Part shown: piece by piece, positions 12,177 through 23,240 of the stretch | Layout of the letters: every line of letters starts with the position of its first letter | How positions within the stretch are numbered: position 1 is the stretch's first letter | Notes under the pieces: generated by a model | Database searches by the model: none | Seen by the model: the letters and a program-made list of their open reading frames with translations, nothing else | What the model was told of the DNA's origin: nothing | Made by a program: the position numbers and the translations under genes | Assembly (NCBI GenBank): GCA_051294375.1 | Contig: CM119265.1 | Span: 5,067,505 to 5,131,504, forward strand | Source of the DNA: Paraspadella gotoi | Taxonomy: Eukaryota > Chaetognatha | DNA length: 64,000 nucleotides | Direction: 5' to 3'

Positions 12177-12279
12177 TAATAAAAACTTAAATCAACTGTT
12201 CGAATCTCTCTCCTTTAATGAACATTACCAACAAAAAAAGAAAAAAAACGAATCAAAAATCACTAGTCAAATCATAAAC

Positions 12280-13560
12280 AAAAATCTGGATTACTGAGGT
12301 GGCACTCACCTTCATCGTGAGTCCAGCGACCAGTCCAGAATTGCCAGTCAAAAACAAATCAAGCTCAGCAACGTAACATATCAACAAGGCTTTGTAGGCT
12401 GACCGAATATATGAACAGCAAAATAAAACTGCTGGAGCATGATATTGAAGAATTAATAAATTAACCTTGATGAAGAATCTCGAACCTTGGCTAATAAACA
12501 AACTGTTGCAAAATGTGAAAAGCGATAGTAAGCAGTCAAGCAAAGACTGTGAAACCAACACGCCGGCCGGAAAATTCTTTCTTGAAAAAGCGACTTCGGA
12601 AACGGAAGCTCGACGATCTTATGGAGATTCCCAGCCAACGAAGTAAAAGCCGAGGCCAAACCCAAAACAAGGAAAAAGAAAAAGATGCTGGATGAGAGAC
12701 GAACTCGGATAACCCTAGAAGCGTCAAGCAGTTCAACTGGCTCCACACCTCTGGAATCTTGAGGTTCTTTCTAGTCGGAAAAAGCTGCCAGAGGTAATCA
12801 GCAGTCGTACAAGGGCAAATCTCAAACTATAGATGCAGATAAAGAGTACTTAAAGAGAGGCGCAGACTTGCTTCTTCTCTGGAAAAGACGGACGCAGCTT
12901 TAAAACTCGTTTCCTAAACAAGAAAAATGGGGACACTAGTAGTACAAGTTTAACTCCCCGTCTTCCGTCTACAAAATCAATACCACAAGTGGTCGTTATA
13001 CGAGGAGGTTTGACAAAGACATTGACAGACGACATTTGTAGAGATAGCTGCGGGAACAAGGCTTACTCGCCCCGGCCCAACAGCACGTCTTCATACGGCA
13101 GTTAACGGAAACTAACCAACAGTGAATGTAAAGGTCACCTTGTATTCAAAAAAACAGAAAAGACAAACTTTTAAGCTGAAGGAGCACCTGTGTTTTACTA
13201 CAAAACGCCACAAATGTGTCGACTATAAGCCCAGGGGGTGTGTATTCAGTGTTACGCCTGTCAAGCCTTTGTCCACATGACAGGCAACTTGCAAAAAAGA
13301 AACTGCGTGGTCCAATGCGATGTGGAGAGCCCATAACCACAAAGAATGCAATAAAACAAATTCTGAAAGTAAATGCTGGCAAAATTTGCGGCATAACCAT
13401 GCTATCCACTTCAAAAATGCCCCGTTTTTATATATCTGCTTATAGATTGCCCAAGAAAGAAACAAAATGCGAAGCAGATGGAAAAACATCCAAAAGCAGT
13501 ATTCAGATGCATGAAAGGGCTGACAAACAAGGGAAATGCTTTGAGCAGGACATAACTACA
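12280..13560 (+). pseudogene. LINE ORF1 remnant with CCHC zinc knuckles
   Basis: ORF1 proteins of this type bind element RNA and form the ribonucleoprotein. The N-terminal part is basic and low in structure (a run ending KPKTRKKKKMLDERRTR, about 12,650-12,700). A VVVIRG block near 12,985 fits the region preceding the knuckles in families with a PRE_C2HC-type domain. A CX2CX4HX4C knuckle, CYACQAFVHMTGN plus a cysteine shifted by one inserted base, lies at 13,250-13,292. Two more damaged knuckles follow (HNHKEC at about 13,330-13,347, and a KCWQN...HNHAIH block at about 13,368-13,410). Frames change repeatedly. Copy 1 at 8,110 lacks this whole segment. Minus-strand ORFs over this stretch are antisense shadows. 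Confidence 0.65.
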
Positions 13561-13569
13561 AGCAAGTAA

Positions 13570-16500
13570 AGTGCCCTGATGGAAACAATCAACTTTCTTC
13601 TTACAAGGAATTGGGCATTTACTAAAGAGCAATCTCAAAGCGATCACGAGTATTCAGCAAACAATTGGGAAGATCATTGAGACTCTTTGAGCGGCTAAAA
13701 ATATCCGAGAAACTAAATAATAAAAAGTGTAAAATCTTAGGATCCTTTAAAAGCCTGCCTCGCCTGTACCAATTCTGATAAACTCAAACTTGAGTACGTC
13801 TCGATCTCAAGCTTCTCCTGTTACGAAGACTGTTACCAAGTTCCACCATTAAGCAATCTACGTTCATGGGGAAGTTCAATGTGAGCTGCAACGAACTCCT
13901 AGCATCCCGTGGGCATCCTCAAGCTCATATCAAGCTTACCACAATATTCGACTCCAAGAGGCAAACTTCTACCTCCAAAAACCATAACATCCGCTATCAC
14001 TGAAACGGGATTATAATGCCAAAACCTTCAAGTTCCATGATGGAATCACGATCAAGAAGAATCCATATCAACAATCAGAAAAGCCAAATGAAATCGAAAT
14101 CTAAATACCAAATATGGACCAGTAACAGTAAGCACTATTATTTGAATTGAATACTAAGGCACACGCAAATGCAGACTAACGGAGTTAAATAAGCATAATT
14201 AAAACAACTCACAGAATAAGTTACTCTTCCACAATTTTTAATGATATTCGTGCTAAAAAAGGGAAATCAATTAAAAATGGCATGGGAATGAATTTTTAAT
14301 CCAATTCCCTGGGCAAAGTCCGTAATGCGGTCCGCATCGCAGGAGGCATTGCCATCCCGGTTTCCCAAGAAGGACTACTGGTTAAAAAAACTCATGCAAA
14401 AATCAATGGCAAGAAAGCGTTACATAGTCACTGTTCAATTGAATAAAAAACAAAAAGGTTAAAAATAGGGCACTATCTAATCTTTCATCCAAAAAAGCAA
14501 GATGCAGAAAGCTTCATAAAACGTTTTTTCTCAGAATGATCGGGTGCAAACAATAAGTGTTTTTATGTGCGTGATTCAATGCGCCAATTATTGAATGGGG
14601 AAGTCAGAAACAAACTCAAACTGAAGTAGAGCACTTACAAGGCCTTATGCAATCAATATGAATTAACCCCGCGTTCAACAGTTTAAATGATACTTACTAG
14701 ATAAATCAAGGGAAAAAATCTTTAATCTGCATGGACTCTTATGTTGGTAAAATCTAGTCAAATTAATCTCATTAGAGCCACACAAATTCCTGGAAGATAT
14801 CGGAAGATGACCATCTAGCCCAGCGGCTATTAGATCTGAAAATACAACACTCCTCAATGGAAAAGAAAACAAACAAAAATAAGTTAACTGGCAAGCTTTC
14901 GGTCAGCAAATGCTTCAGAGGATTTGGTATTATAATACATCAACAAGTGAAAAACATTGGTGAAGACGAAATAGGACAAGATGGTCGAAAAAACCTCACT
15001 CAAGCCATACAAAGGTCCAACTACTCAAGCAAACAAGCATTGACAAAGGCAAAAGAAACAAATTGGGGTACACCCTTAATCTGTGACACTCAGAAGATGT
15101 AATTAAAAAAGAAGAAAATTCGAATACATTGAAACAACTCTAAAAAGACAATGGTATCCTTGACCGAAAACTGCATAAGCAATATAACTTTTTACTGTAG
15201 GCAAAGTCGTAAAAAAATAAAAAATGAAGACAAGGAGAACGAATTCAAAGAAGAAAATTAAATTTAGCTGTTGAACACAAAAGATTGGTGCAAAGAAATG
15301 GAGGCTAATAAGGGAATTAAACAAACTATAAATCTGAATCAGAAACACCATCAGCCCATTGAGAGGCCAGATGGAAGCGTAAGCGCACATGCAGTTAGAA
15401 GGAAAAATTTAGAAGTTCGCAAGCTGAAAGAATGGAAAGAGAGGCATATCTCTTCACAAGCCAACAAATTTAAAGAGGACAAAGAGTGGTCTCAAAAAAT
15501 TGAAAAAAGGATCTGAAGGCAAACCAACATTTCTCCGCCGGCAAAAACATCAGGAGCAGAAGAAACGGGAGATGATTACTTTCACACATTATTCTTAAAT
15601 ACAATGCGAGCCCAACACTCTGAAATGTTCAATACACTAAATTGAAAAAATCGCCAGCACCAGGAGATTGATGGCATAACCATGAAATGATAAAACATGC
15701 TCCAGAAAAGTGGATTAAAAAACCTGGTGAGATATACCAGGCAATGTTTAACCGATGGCTTACTTTCCTAAAGGCATGGAAAGTGGCCAAAAATTAAAAA
15801 TGCTCACTAAAGCCTGATAAAAATCCCTCAATGGAAAAAAGCTAATGACCTGTATCTCCTCTTGTCAATGATCTAGGAAAACTCTTTGAGAGAATAAACA
15901 GCCCTTTTTAGCTGGTTCAGCAAAGAAGAACAAGTCTATTAACATTGAACAGTCTGGCTACCAGAAAGGAGAAGGAACTAGGCAAAACTTAATCAAGGCT
16001 TGTGGAGGATTGCTACCAACGGGCTTAAGAGACAACAGGTACAATATTTTACTCACTCCTTGACTAAATGAAGGAGCATTTAATGCCGTTTTGGCATGAA
16101 GGACCTTGTCGGAAAAATGATTGAAAAAAATCTATCCCATCAAAATTATCGAATAATCTCCTCACTTTTTGACAGACAGATTTTTATTCATAAAGAAGGG
16201 AAGAAAAATCAAGAACATGTCAAACTCTGTTAAGAGGCTGGCGCCTACAGGTGCAATACTACAGTCCTGAACCATATTTGCCATTAATTTGTTGGCTGAT
16301 TTAACCGTTTAAGGAAGCTCGCGGAATGACAATGCATGCCTCACAATATGCTGGATGAGTTGTATTGGGCTACCATGGACACACAAGTCGCGACCATCTA
16401 TCAGTTGCCAGCACAGACCACGAACACAAAAAGTTTTGAATGCTAATGGGTAGCATCGGTGGCGAGCATGCTGCGCGCATGCGGGGCCCTGCCCCAAACA

Positions 16501-17010
16501 AAATCCTTTGCAATGCATAATCACCTAGATGTCCCTCCTGAAAGAACAAAAATGCAGTAACTTGACCTTCAACTGGCAATAAAATTAACCAACAGTCCAA
16601 GAACTCAGTCTTAGGAGTGTACCATTGATGACAGACTATACTGTGCGTAAACCATTCAATAAAACTATTAACAAGAGGCCAACAAAATATATTCCCGCGA
16701 ATTACACAGCTGCAATGACTTTGCCAAGGATGACTTTTCAGAAGTCCTGCGCCTATTTGATGTGCCTATAGTTCTAACCTAGCATACTTGCTCCAAGCAA
16801 CCTATGCCATGAAGTGTGAGTTCATTGGCAAAAGATAGTATGCACATGTTCATGAAGCTCGTAAAAAAGTTTCTCTCAAAATTCTCAACAACAGGAAAGC
16901 GTCGGCTGTTACTAGGACGCCACTTGGCCGAATAAGCTTTTCAGAAACCATTCTTAAAAAAAGAGCCACAAAACCGAATTATCAACATTTGTCCAAACAC
17001 ACAGAAGTTT
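13570..17010 (+). pseudogene. LINE ORF2 remnant: APE endonuclease + reverse transcriptase (copy 2)
   Basis: Same motif order as copy 1: LQE (13,952-13,960), LKPDKNPS (about 15,804-15,830), LGKLFERI (15,872-15,895), QSGYQKG (15,950-15,970), FNAV-WHEG (about 16,079-16,102), a PQ block near 16,240, and the catalytic YADD box near 16,347-16,360 split by one extra G. A C-terminal block including NNRKASAVTR follows near 16,890. Each copy has breaks where the other reads through, so comparing them reveals the ancestral motifs. As written both are non-functional. It has ORF1 immediately upstream, unlike copy 1. Confidence 0.75.
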
Positions 17011-17480
17011 TCGGGCGGATTACAGTCGCAAAATAAGCGGAAAGAGACCACATCATCATCCATACAATCCTCGGCACCACAAATCCTCAGACGATGACAA
17101 TGTTCCAGTCACTAAATGTCTCATGTGTTTATTTAATAATGAATCATCTTTTGCGTAGCTCGTAGGTTATAAGGCGACCAATTCCCTTTTTTTTTTGTAA
17201 TTGAGTAGCTAACTTATGATTAGATGGACCTTTAGCAGATAATGATTGGTAGACTTTTATAACATGTAAAACCTTTAAATGAAATTTACAAGAATGACGG
17301 ACCCACTTGTTTTACCTTATAGGTCCTTCTTGCAGAAGGTAGCCTAGGTCCATAGACATATTATCATATCTATCCTACTATCTCTATCACTTTCTTCACT
17401 GCTTGTGCTAATTTGGCAAAGTGCTTCTGGCGCCTAGTTGAGTTTAAAACAATCGTCCAATCACTAAGTAAATAATTTTT
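17011..17480 (+). other. LINE 3' untranslated region
   Basis: AT-rich sequence after the RT and C-terminal region, identical in layout to 11,560-12,032. It ends in TAAATAATTTTTATTTTTTT. No ORF. Confidence 0.55.
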
Positions 17481-18339
17481 ATTTTTTTCCCCGATTTTTT
17501 TTTTCAGATTATTTTTTTTTTTTCGAAGTCTTTCTTTTTTGCCTCATTGTTATTCTGCCCCTCAGCGAAACATAATTTTTGTTTTTCTTTTGGTTCTGGA
17601 TTCGCTTTTTGTTTCTTTTTCCTCCTCAGCAAAAATCCCAGAGGTTTCTTAACCTTTTTATAAAGAAAAGAAGGGGGAGAAAGGAAATAAGCGACAGCCG
17701 AGTCACCTCTTCACCTTTTCCACGCGTATTACGCGTCACAGGGTGACACAGGCTGTTTCGTCGTCAGTTCGAAGACGTCGTCGTTTCACGTCACGATGGC
17801 CTCCTTTTTCTTCACCGAATCAAATCACGAAGTGACTGAGAAGTTTTCGTCCATTTTTTTTTCTTGACGGATATTTGCGCTCCCCACATCTTTCTGGGGG
17901 GTGTTGGGAATGTTGGGTAATGAGCCTGAAGTGATTCCTTGTGGTTTTTTCAAAAAATGGATGAGAGGAAAGTTGAGATTTTTAGCTTTTATTAGCATTT
18001 ATTTTATCCTAAATATATTTGTTAATCACCTACCATCTCCACTTACGGCGTAAACTCACGCACCTGCGGATTATGCTTTGCCGTCTTGGCGTCGCTTAGA
18101 CGTCAGCCCCCTTACTCTCTCTCTCTCTCATTCTACAATTTCGTCTCTCTCGTCTCTCTCTCGTCTTCTCTCTGCTCTGCTCTCTGCCTCTCTCTCTCTC
18201 TCGGAATTGGGTTTTCCGTCGAAAGAAAGCACAAAGTCAAAACGCACGTTTTGCCGGAAAAAAACGCGTTTTTGCGTGTGAATGCGAAGGGAAACGCGAC
18301 GACCAAAGGAGATTATGTCATCTCCCAAATCCTCCGCCC

Positions 18340-18555
18340 CGCGGGGACGGCTCTAGGGGCGGCCCCAGGGGCAGCAGCAGGGGCAGACCTCTGGATTGCC
18401 TCAGGGGGCCGCCCCAGGGGGGTTCCCCCTGGGCCAACATTTGGTCTATTAGGCGGCGCCCCTAATGCTTGAGCCCCCTGCGCGGCCAAAAAAAGTCTGC
18501 CCCTGAGGGGTAACCCCTTGGGGAGCAAAAAACTGCTCCCCCGGGCGAGTTAAAG
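18340..18555. repeat. GC-rich subterminal block, left
   Basis: Repeated palindromic words such as GGGGCGGCCCCAGGGG and CCCCTTGGGG over about 215 bases. The block at the other end of the element is similar in style, in inverted orientation. Confidence 0.6.
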
Positions 18556-19390
18556 AGAGAGCAAAGTTTAGATGGAGACAAATATACCTTTCTTGAATAA
18601 TGTTATTATATCTGAGAATATTTCTCCCTGTCTGTGTACTCTCTCTTTCTCTCTCCCTTTTTCTTTTCTCTCTCTCTTTTTCTCTCTCTCTCTTTCTCAT
18701 CACTCTTTTCCACTCTCTCTTTTTCTCTCTCATAGATCTTTTTTTTCTCTCTTTCATGACTTGTTTTATGCTAACTGAATTAAATATACATTATTTTTCA
18801 AAATTATTGTTAACTCATTTATTCCATATTTTATCTAAAAATTATAATATTTGTATTTTTAACCCAATTATTTTATTTCAGTTTAAAAGATATAGAAATA
18901 ATTTTTTACCAAACAATGTAGGAATAGCCAAACACAAATTAGTAGTTAAAAAGCTTAATCAAAAGGTCATTTGTCTTCTTTTTTTTGTCCTTTTTTTATC
19001 TTCTTTTTTTAATTTTTTTTTTTTTCGTTAGGGATGGGACCATTACTGATAGACTGACTAGAGATACATAATTTTAAAAAAAAATATCATTAATTTGATG
19101 TTTGAAAAAGAAATTAAATTAAATCACCAAAACAAATAATGGGCAGTGACTGACAGACCTACTTAGGTGAATTAGTGGAGTCCCCACCAAAAAAACAATA
19201 AAAACTATTCATCAACACTAAATGAGTTCTACATCGTAAAATTAAAATTTTATTTTATTTTATTTTATTTTTATTTTCTAATTAATAATCGTCAGTTTGT
19301 GAGATGCTTTAAGATGAACTCACGTTGTTTAAGTAGACAGGCTACGATTGAGGAGAGAGAGTGAGCAAAACTTTATATCTCGCTCAATCT

Positions 19391-19625
19391 ATACTTTTCT
19401 ACCCACACACAAAAATTTTATTCCAATCCACTCTATTTAATCAACGAATAATGGAGTTAATGCTAATAAGGGATAGACTTAAAGACTGATATTAATTAAT
19501 TAATCAATTAAATATTTTTACATTAATTATTTTTTATAAGTGAATTAAAAAATTAAAACCATCCTACTCTTTATTCTATAAAATTTTAAGATAAAATTTT
19601 GTGTGTGGGTAGAAAAATAAAAGTA
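19391..19625. repeat. Hairpin inside the GC-ended element
   Basis: ACTTTTCTACCCACACACAA (from about 19,393) returns as its reverse complement at about 19,600-19,625, with weaker matching on both sides and a loop of about 170 bases. It looks like a nested MITE or an internal foldback. Confidence 0.6.
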
Positions 19626-19752
19626 AGTGTTTATGGAAAAAACCAAAAGTTACGTTTTTACTTTGAACCAATTATAAAAAAATTTTTGCACTCTATTTCT
19701 CTCTTCTTTTATTTCTATCAGATTAAAAATTATTAATGAGCTAATTGCTTAA

Positions 19753-20279
19753 GTTGATTGTTGACCAAATTAATTAATTTTGACCAAATTATCCAAGTTG
19801 TCCAAATTATCTTAAGTGACAAATTATGCAAAGTTGACAAAATTATGACTTGTTGACTAAATTAAGCAAATTAACCAATCTATACCATTTGACAATTTAT
19901 GCAATGACAAATCTTTATGAAATTGACCAATTATGCAAGTTGACCAAATTATGCCGAGTGATTTTAATTATGCAAATTGATTAAATTATGAAAGTTTTAC
20001 CAAATATGAAAGTTTACCAAATTATGAAAGTTTACCAAATTATTAAAGTTTTACCAAAATTATAAAAGTTTTAGCCAAATTATGAAGGTTAACCAAATAA
20101 GCAAGTTAAACCTAAATTATAAAAAAATTACCAAATTATAAAAGTTTACCAAATTATAAAAGTTACCAAAATTTTAAAAGTTGTGATTTAAATTATATCA
20201 GTTGACCAATTTATGTCAGGTTGACCAAATTATAGTCATGACTAAATTATGCAAAGGGTGACCCAAATATGCAAGTTGG
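19753..20279. repeat. AT-rich minisatellite, degenerate ~17-20 bp unit
   Basis: Some 25 or so degenerate units built on GTTGACCAAATTATGCAA and variants (GTTTACCAAATTATGAAA). Spacing varies from about 17 to 20 bases. There are no unique spacers, so it is not a CRISPR array. Confidence 0.8.
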
Positions 20280-20439
20280 TATCGGTGCAAGCTATTGCCG
20301 TCATTGATTGATTAATGAAGCTGAAAATATTATTTTTTATTTTGATATTTTATTGTGAATGAAAGATGAAAATAGAAAATAGATTAGAGAAGAGAGAGAG
20401 AGGGAGAGACAGTTAGAGGAAGAGAGATAGGAGGAGAGA

Positions 20440-20665
20440 GAGCCGTTCCCAGGCGGCAGGAAAATCCATTCCCCTGCGGGTAGCCCCCAGGGGGCCAAGT
20501 TTTTTATAGCCCCTGGGGGGATTCCCCCTGGAGTGGCCCCTGGGGCTCAAAAAAGAGTACAGGGGGCCGCCCCTTAGGCGCGTAAGGATTTGCCTGCCCC
20601 TCGGGGCCGCCCCGCGGAGCCACCCCGCGGGGCCGCCCCCAGCAGCCGCTCCCCGGGGGAAGCAA
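20440..20665. repeat. GC-rich subterminal block, right
   Basis: About 225 bases with CCCCAGGGGGCC, CCCCTGGGGGG, CCCCGCGGGGCC-type palindromes, inverted relative to 18,340-18,555. Minus-strand open frames here are Gly/Ala/Pro-rich artefacts. Confidence 0.6.
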
Positions 20666-20703
20666 TTCTGTAAGGATGACATTACTTGCGACAAAGATGG
20701 CGG

Positions 20704-20806
20704 GCGTCCGTTTACGGCGAAGTCACGCGTCCGGAAAGTTACAGAAGTTGACGCCGGAAATGGACGTAAGTTAGCGCCGGAAAATGCGACAAATAATCGG
20801 CACCCT
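20704..20806 (-). promoter_or_regulatory. ACGT-box repeat array, right-arm copy (4 units)
   Basis: Inverted counterpart of 7,170-7,306 with two units fewer. The YY1-like AAGATGGCGG is at 20,694-20,703, immediately next to the transposon-like insertion, which therefore splits the putative promoter from its downstream part. Confidence 0.4.
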
Positions 20807-21408
20807 CCAAATGTTGAAAACATTTTCTAAAACTTGAAAAACGAAATGGGCGCCATCGCGCGTCAGCAGAAGGTCGAAAGGGCCGCCGGATTAAATCGGC
20901 CGCTAGTCTCTCTCCTCTCTCTCTTCTCTCTTCTCTCTCTCTCTCTCTCTCTCTGCTCTCTCCTCTCTCTCTCTCTCTCTCACTCACTCTGTGTTAGCCA
21001 TATCTTAGGCGCGTTACTGCCCCTCCACCCTCTTTCGAAAATCCTTGGAACTTTAGCACGAATCACCATTTGCATAATTCTTTCGTTTCCGGAAATTTTT
21101 AGTTTAAAGGAACGTCCAGTTGAAGCTTTACAGTTAGCCATTTTCTTATGATATAGTTCACGCCATAAACTTAAAAAGTAGGTATTAAAGCAGAGTTTGA
21201 GATCCATATGGTCCTCGCAAAAATGAGACATGATCAATTAACCAGTGCCAACTGATGAGGAGAAAATGCGTTGCAGTCTCCATGCTGTGGAGTTTCTTTT
21301 CCCCCTCCCTCGCTCCTAACGAATCGCTGATCATTACGTAAATATATTCCATATATCCGCCTAACTTTGCCCCGTTAATCACCATAGTTTTTACGGCCTC
21401 GCCGCGAC

Positions 21409-21810
21409 GTGACCCAACCCGACCCAAGCCCTACGACACCGAAACCCAGCCCTTCGTCAAAACCTCGTCCACCCTCGCAACTTTCGGGTCGCGTTCACGT
21501 CGACCCAATTATTATCTCGGTTCACGGTTTCGAGACGGAATCAATTTTTCAATCACGAACCAACGACACCGCGCCGCTAGCCGTTGCCGCCATCGCGCCG
21601 CCACCGCCGAAGCCGCCCGCAACAGTTCGCCAGGCCACCACCACCGGCCTCCCACGGCCACACTGCCCGTTTCACCACTTTTCATGTATCCATCTCACTT
21701 TCATCTCAATTAAAAACTTGAAGCAGTTAATCCTGTTGAGACTCACGGCGAGTCACGGTCACGGCAAAGAAACATCTATTAAAATTTCCGCGTTTTCTTT
21801 GATTTTATAG
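21409..21810 (+). CDS. Proline-rich hypothetical ORF, right-arm copy
   Basis: A 133-codon frame (first codon ACG-region, no ATG at the start) that corresponds to the minus-strand frame at 6,168-6,443. It shares TQPDPSPTTP, HVDPI, SIFQS and APPPPKPP, then runs past the point where the left copy stops. Shared peptide blocks between diverged copies are the only support; composition alone could explain them. No domain recognised. Confidence 0.2.
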   Translation: MTQPDPSPTTPKPSPSSKPRPPSQLSGRVHVDPIIISVHGFETESIFQSRTNDTAPLAVAAIAPPPPKPPATVRQATTTGLPRPHCPFHHFSCIHLTFISIKNLKQLILLRLTASHGHGKETSIKISAFSLIL

Positions 21811-22022
21811 ACACTAGGAAACCTAGTCGGATTGTAACGTAAACTATATCTGATAATTGAGTCTAATGAGCAGCGAAGCGAAAAACTTTCTATAACGATT
21901 GGGAAGAAAAAAAGATGAACGATTGAAGAGTGAAGATAGATACTGAGTTTATACTGAGGTGGATTGAAGGCTGGTAGAGAGGTGTATAGAACCCAATAGC
22001 GAAGATATTCGTTAGTAAATCT

Positions 22023-22469
22023 CTCTCTTTTACCGTCTCCGAATTAATTTTCTCTCCCCCCAAGGAATCTTCATTCTTTGGGATTCGTTTTTCACCCACT
22101 GTGGTTGTCGTTGACGTTGTCGTCGTTGTCGCCGCCTCCCCCGACTGTCCTTCTTCGTTATCTCCTTTTTCTCTCTCCGTCTCATTTACCCAAAGCGAGG
22201 GATCTCTTTTTTCGGTCCGGCTTTTTCTTCTTCTTCTTCTTCTCCCAGACCCGGAGGTCATTTTCGGTCTCGAGCGTTATTTAAGTCGTCAACTGGGTCG
22301 TCATGGCGACGGCGACTTCCGTTTTCGTCGTTAAGCGCCTATTTTGAGACGCGCGCGAGCGATGGGCGTCCGTCGGGACTCTTTTCGCCCTCCATTTCAT
22401 CTCCGTCAATCGTTATCTCCGCCGCTAGGGTTCGGCCTCAGTGTCATCAAAGTCGACCAACACCAACAC
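22023..22469. other. GC-rich non-coding or upstream region
   Basis: Contains TTC/GTC trinucleotide-rich sequence and a CpG-rich patch at 22,290-22,440. Several overlapping frames are open because of composition; none is supported. Confidence 0.35.
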
Positions 22470-23082
22470 CAATGTCGGACTAATGTCAGACACAACTATT
22501 TTGTCATTCTCGTCCATCTGTCAGTCACTCTGTCCATTTTGCCAGTGAATCTTTCCCGATTCGGAAACAATCCGAATTCTTTAACTTTTCCCATCAGAAA
22601 AAAACAACTATCTCGGTCGCGACTCAAAAAACCGCCTCATCTCGAAATGAATAATGGAGAAATGTATTTCTTCCCGGGGATAGTTATATGTCAAATGGAG
22701 GCAGTGGCAGAAATAACTACAACAACAACAACGCATTCGAATATCGACAACGCCCCCTCTAAGACTCATCCCATTTTTTCTTGGCAGAGCGACATTAACG
22801 CGTTGGCGATGTTGTTGTCGTTGTTGTTGTTGTTCTTTCGGTCGGCCTTGGTTCATGCAGCGCGTTGAATGCTGGACGCCATGGATCGAGCAAGAGAGAG
22901 AAGTTTACAGGCTCAGCGTAGCTTGACGTAGCGCCATGCCCCACTTTTAGCTTAACAGGGCGTGTTTAACGTCTGTTGTGGCCGTTGCCGAGAGCGTACG
23001 ATCTGATAAAACCGAAATGGAAAACCTCGTAATTCGTAGCGAGGAATTTTTGGTTTTGTTGGAACGTTTGAGAGAGGAGAGA

Positions 23083-23138
<56 letters not shown>

Positions 23139-23240
23139 GAAGAAGAGTGAGGAGAGAGAGAGAGAAGAGAGAGAGATGATCTCAATACTCCAGTGGTAGA
23201 AGAATCGACTCTGTTTATATCTGTCGCCCCAGTCCGTATG
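22470..23240. repeat. Dispersed repeat R, copy 1 (matches 34,370-35,900)
   Basis: Co-linear blocks shared with 34,370-35,900: ATGTCGGACTAA, CTCGAAATGAATAA followed by TTCTTCCCGGG, GCAGTGGCAGAAATAA, the CGTCTGTTxxGxxTGTGGC region, and GGTTTGTTGGAA followed by a GA tract. The second copy is about twice as long through insertions. Divergence is far above read-error level, so this is a genuine old repeat. A 174-codon frame at 22,344-22,868 is not preserved in the second copy. Confidence 0.65.
23080..23182. repeat. (GA)n microsatellite inside repeat R
   Basis: Imperfect GA tract of about 100 bases; the second copy has the equivalent tract at 35,773-35,865. Confidence 0.9.

Larger units (their letters stand above)
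12190..17480 (+). mobile_element. Jockey-like LINE, copy 2 (ORF1 + ORF2, decayed)
   Basis: About 5.3 kb containing an ORF1 region (to about 13,560), an ORF2 region (to about 17,010) and a 3' untranslated part ending in AT/T-rich sequence. The order ORF1-ORF2-3'UTR and the domain set are those of Jockey-superfamily elements. The 5' edge is uncertain (somewhere between the CT tract and about 12,280). The 3' edge abuts the A/T-rich inner end of the IR1 right arm, so target duplications cannot be read with confidence. Confidence 0.75.
18309..20687. mobile_element. Candidate non-autonomous DNA transposon with GC-rich ends
   Basis: Present only in the right IR1 arm; the left arm at 7,310-7,330 is the empty site (reverse complement ACGCGACGACAAGATGGC). 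The flanks read GCGACGACCAAAG before and GCGACAAAG after the insert, giving a target duplication of about 7-9 bases. The left end GAGATTATGTCATC and the reverse-complemented right end AAGTAATGTCATC form imperfect terminal inverted repeats. GC-rich subterminal blocks (18,340-18,555 and 20,440-20,665) are packed with CCCCxGGGG-type palindromes. The ~1.85 kb core is AT-rich and has no transposase. A 9-base duplication with a GAGAT-type end recalls Mutator-like elements and an 8-base one recalls hAT; class is unresolved. Confidence 0.6.
17485..22022. repeat. Right arm of long inverted repeat IR1
   Basis: Reverse-complement counterpart of 5,890-8,098. It is longer because it carries the insertion at 18,309-20,687. 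Differences from the left arm include four rather than six ACGT-box units, a much shorter CT tract and numerous substitutions and indels (for instance around 21,740-21,880). Confidence 0.85.

Noticed and set aside
12253-12748. Overlapping minus-strand ORFs with a good-looking donor (AAGGTGAGT near 12,310)
   Set aside because: The + strand here reads as the N-terminal part of the LINE ORF1 leading into CCHC knuckles, so the minus frames are antisense shadows.
16309-16600. Minus-strand Cys-rich ORFs
   Set aside because: They are antisense to the reverse-transcriptase catalytic region (YADD box).
19753-20279. Possible CRISPR-like array
   Set aside because: Units are degenerate, AT-rich, variably spaced and without distinct spacers; it is a minisatellite in eukaryotic DNA.
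22344-22868. 174-codon + strand ORF
   Set aside because: Its second half lies in repeat R, and the other copy (34,880-35,040) does not preserve the frame. Composition is mixed and no domain is visible.
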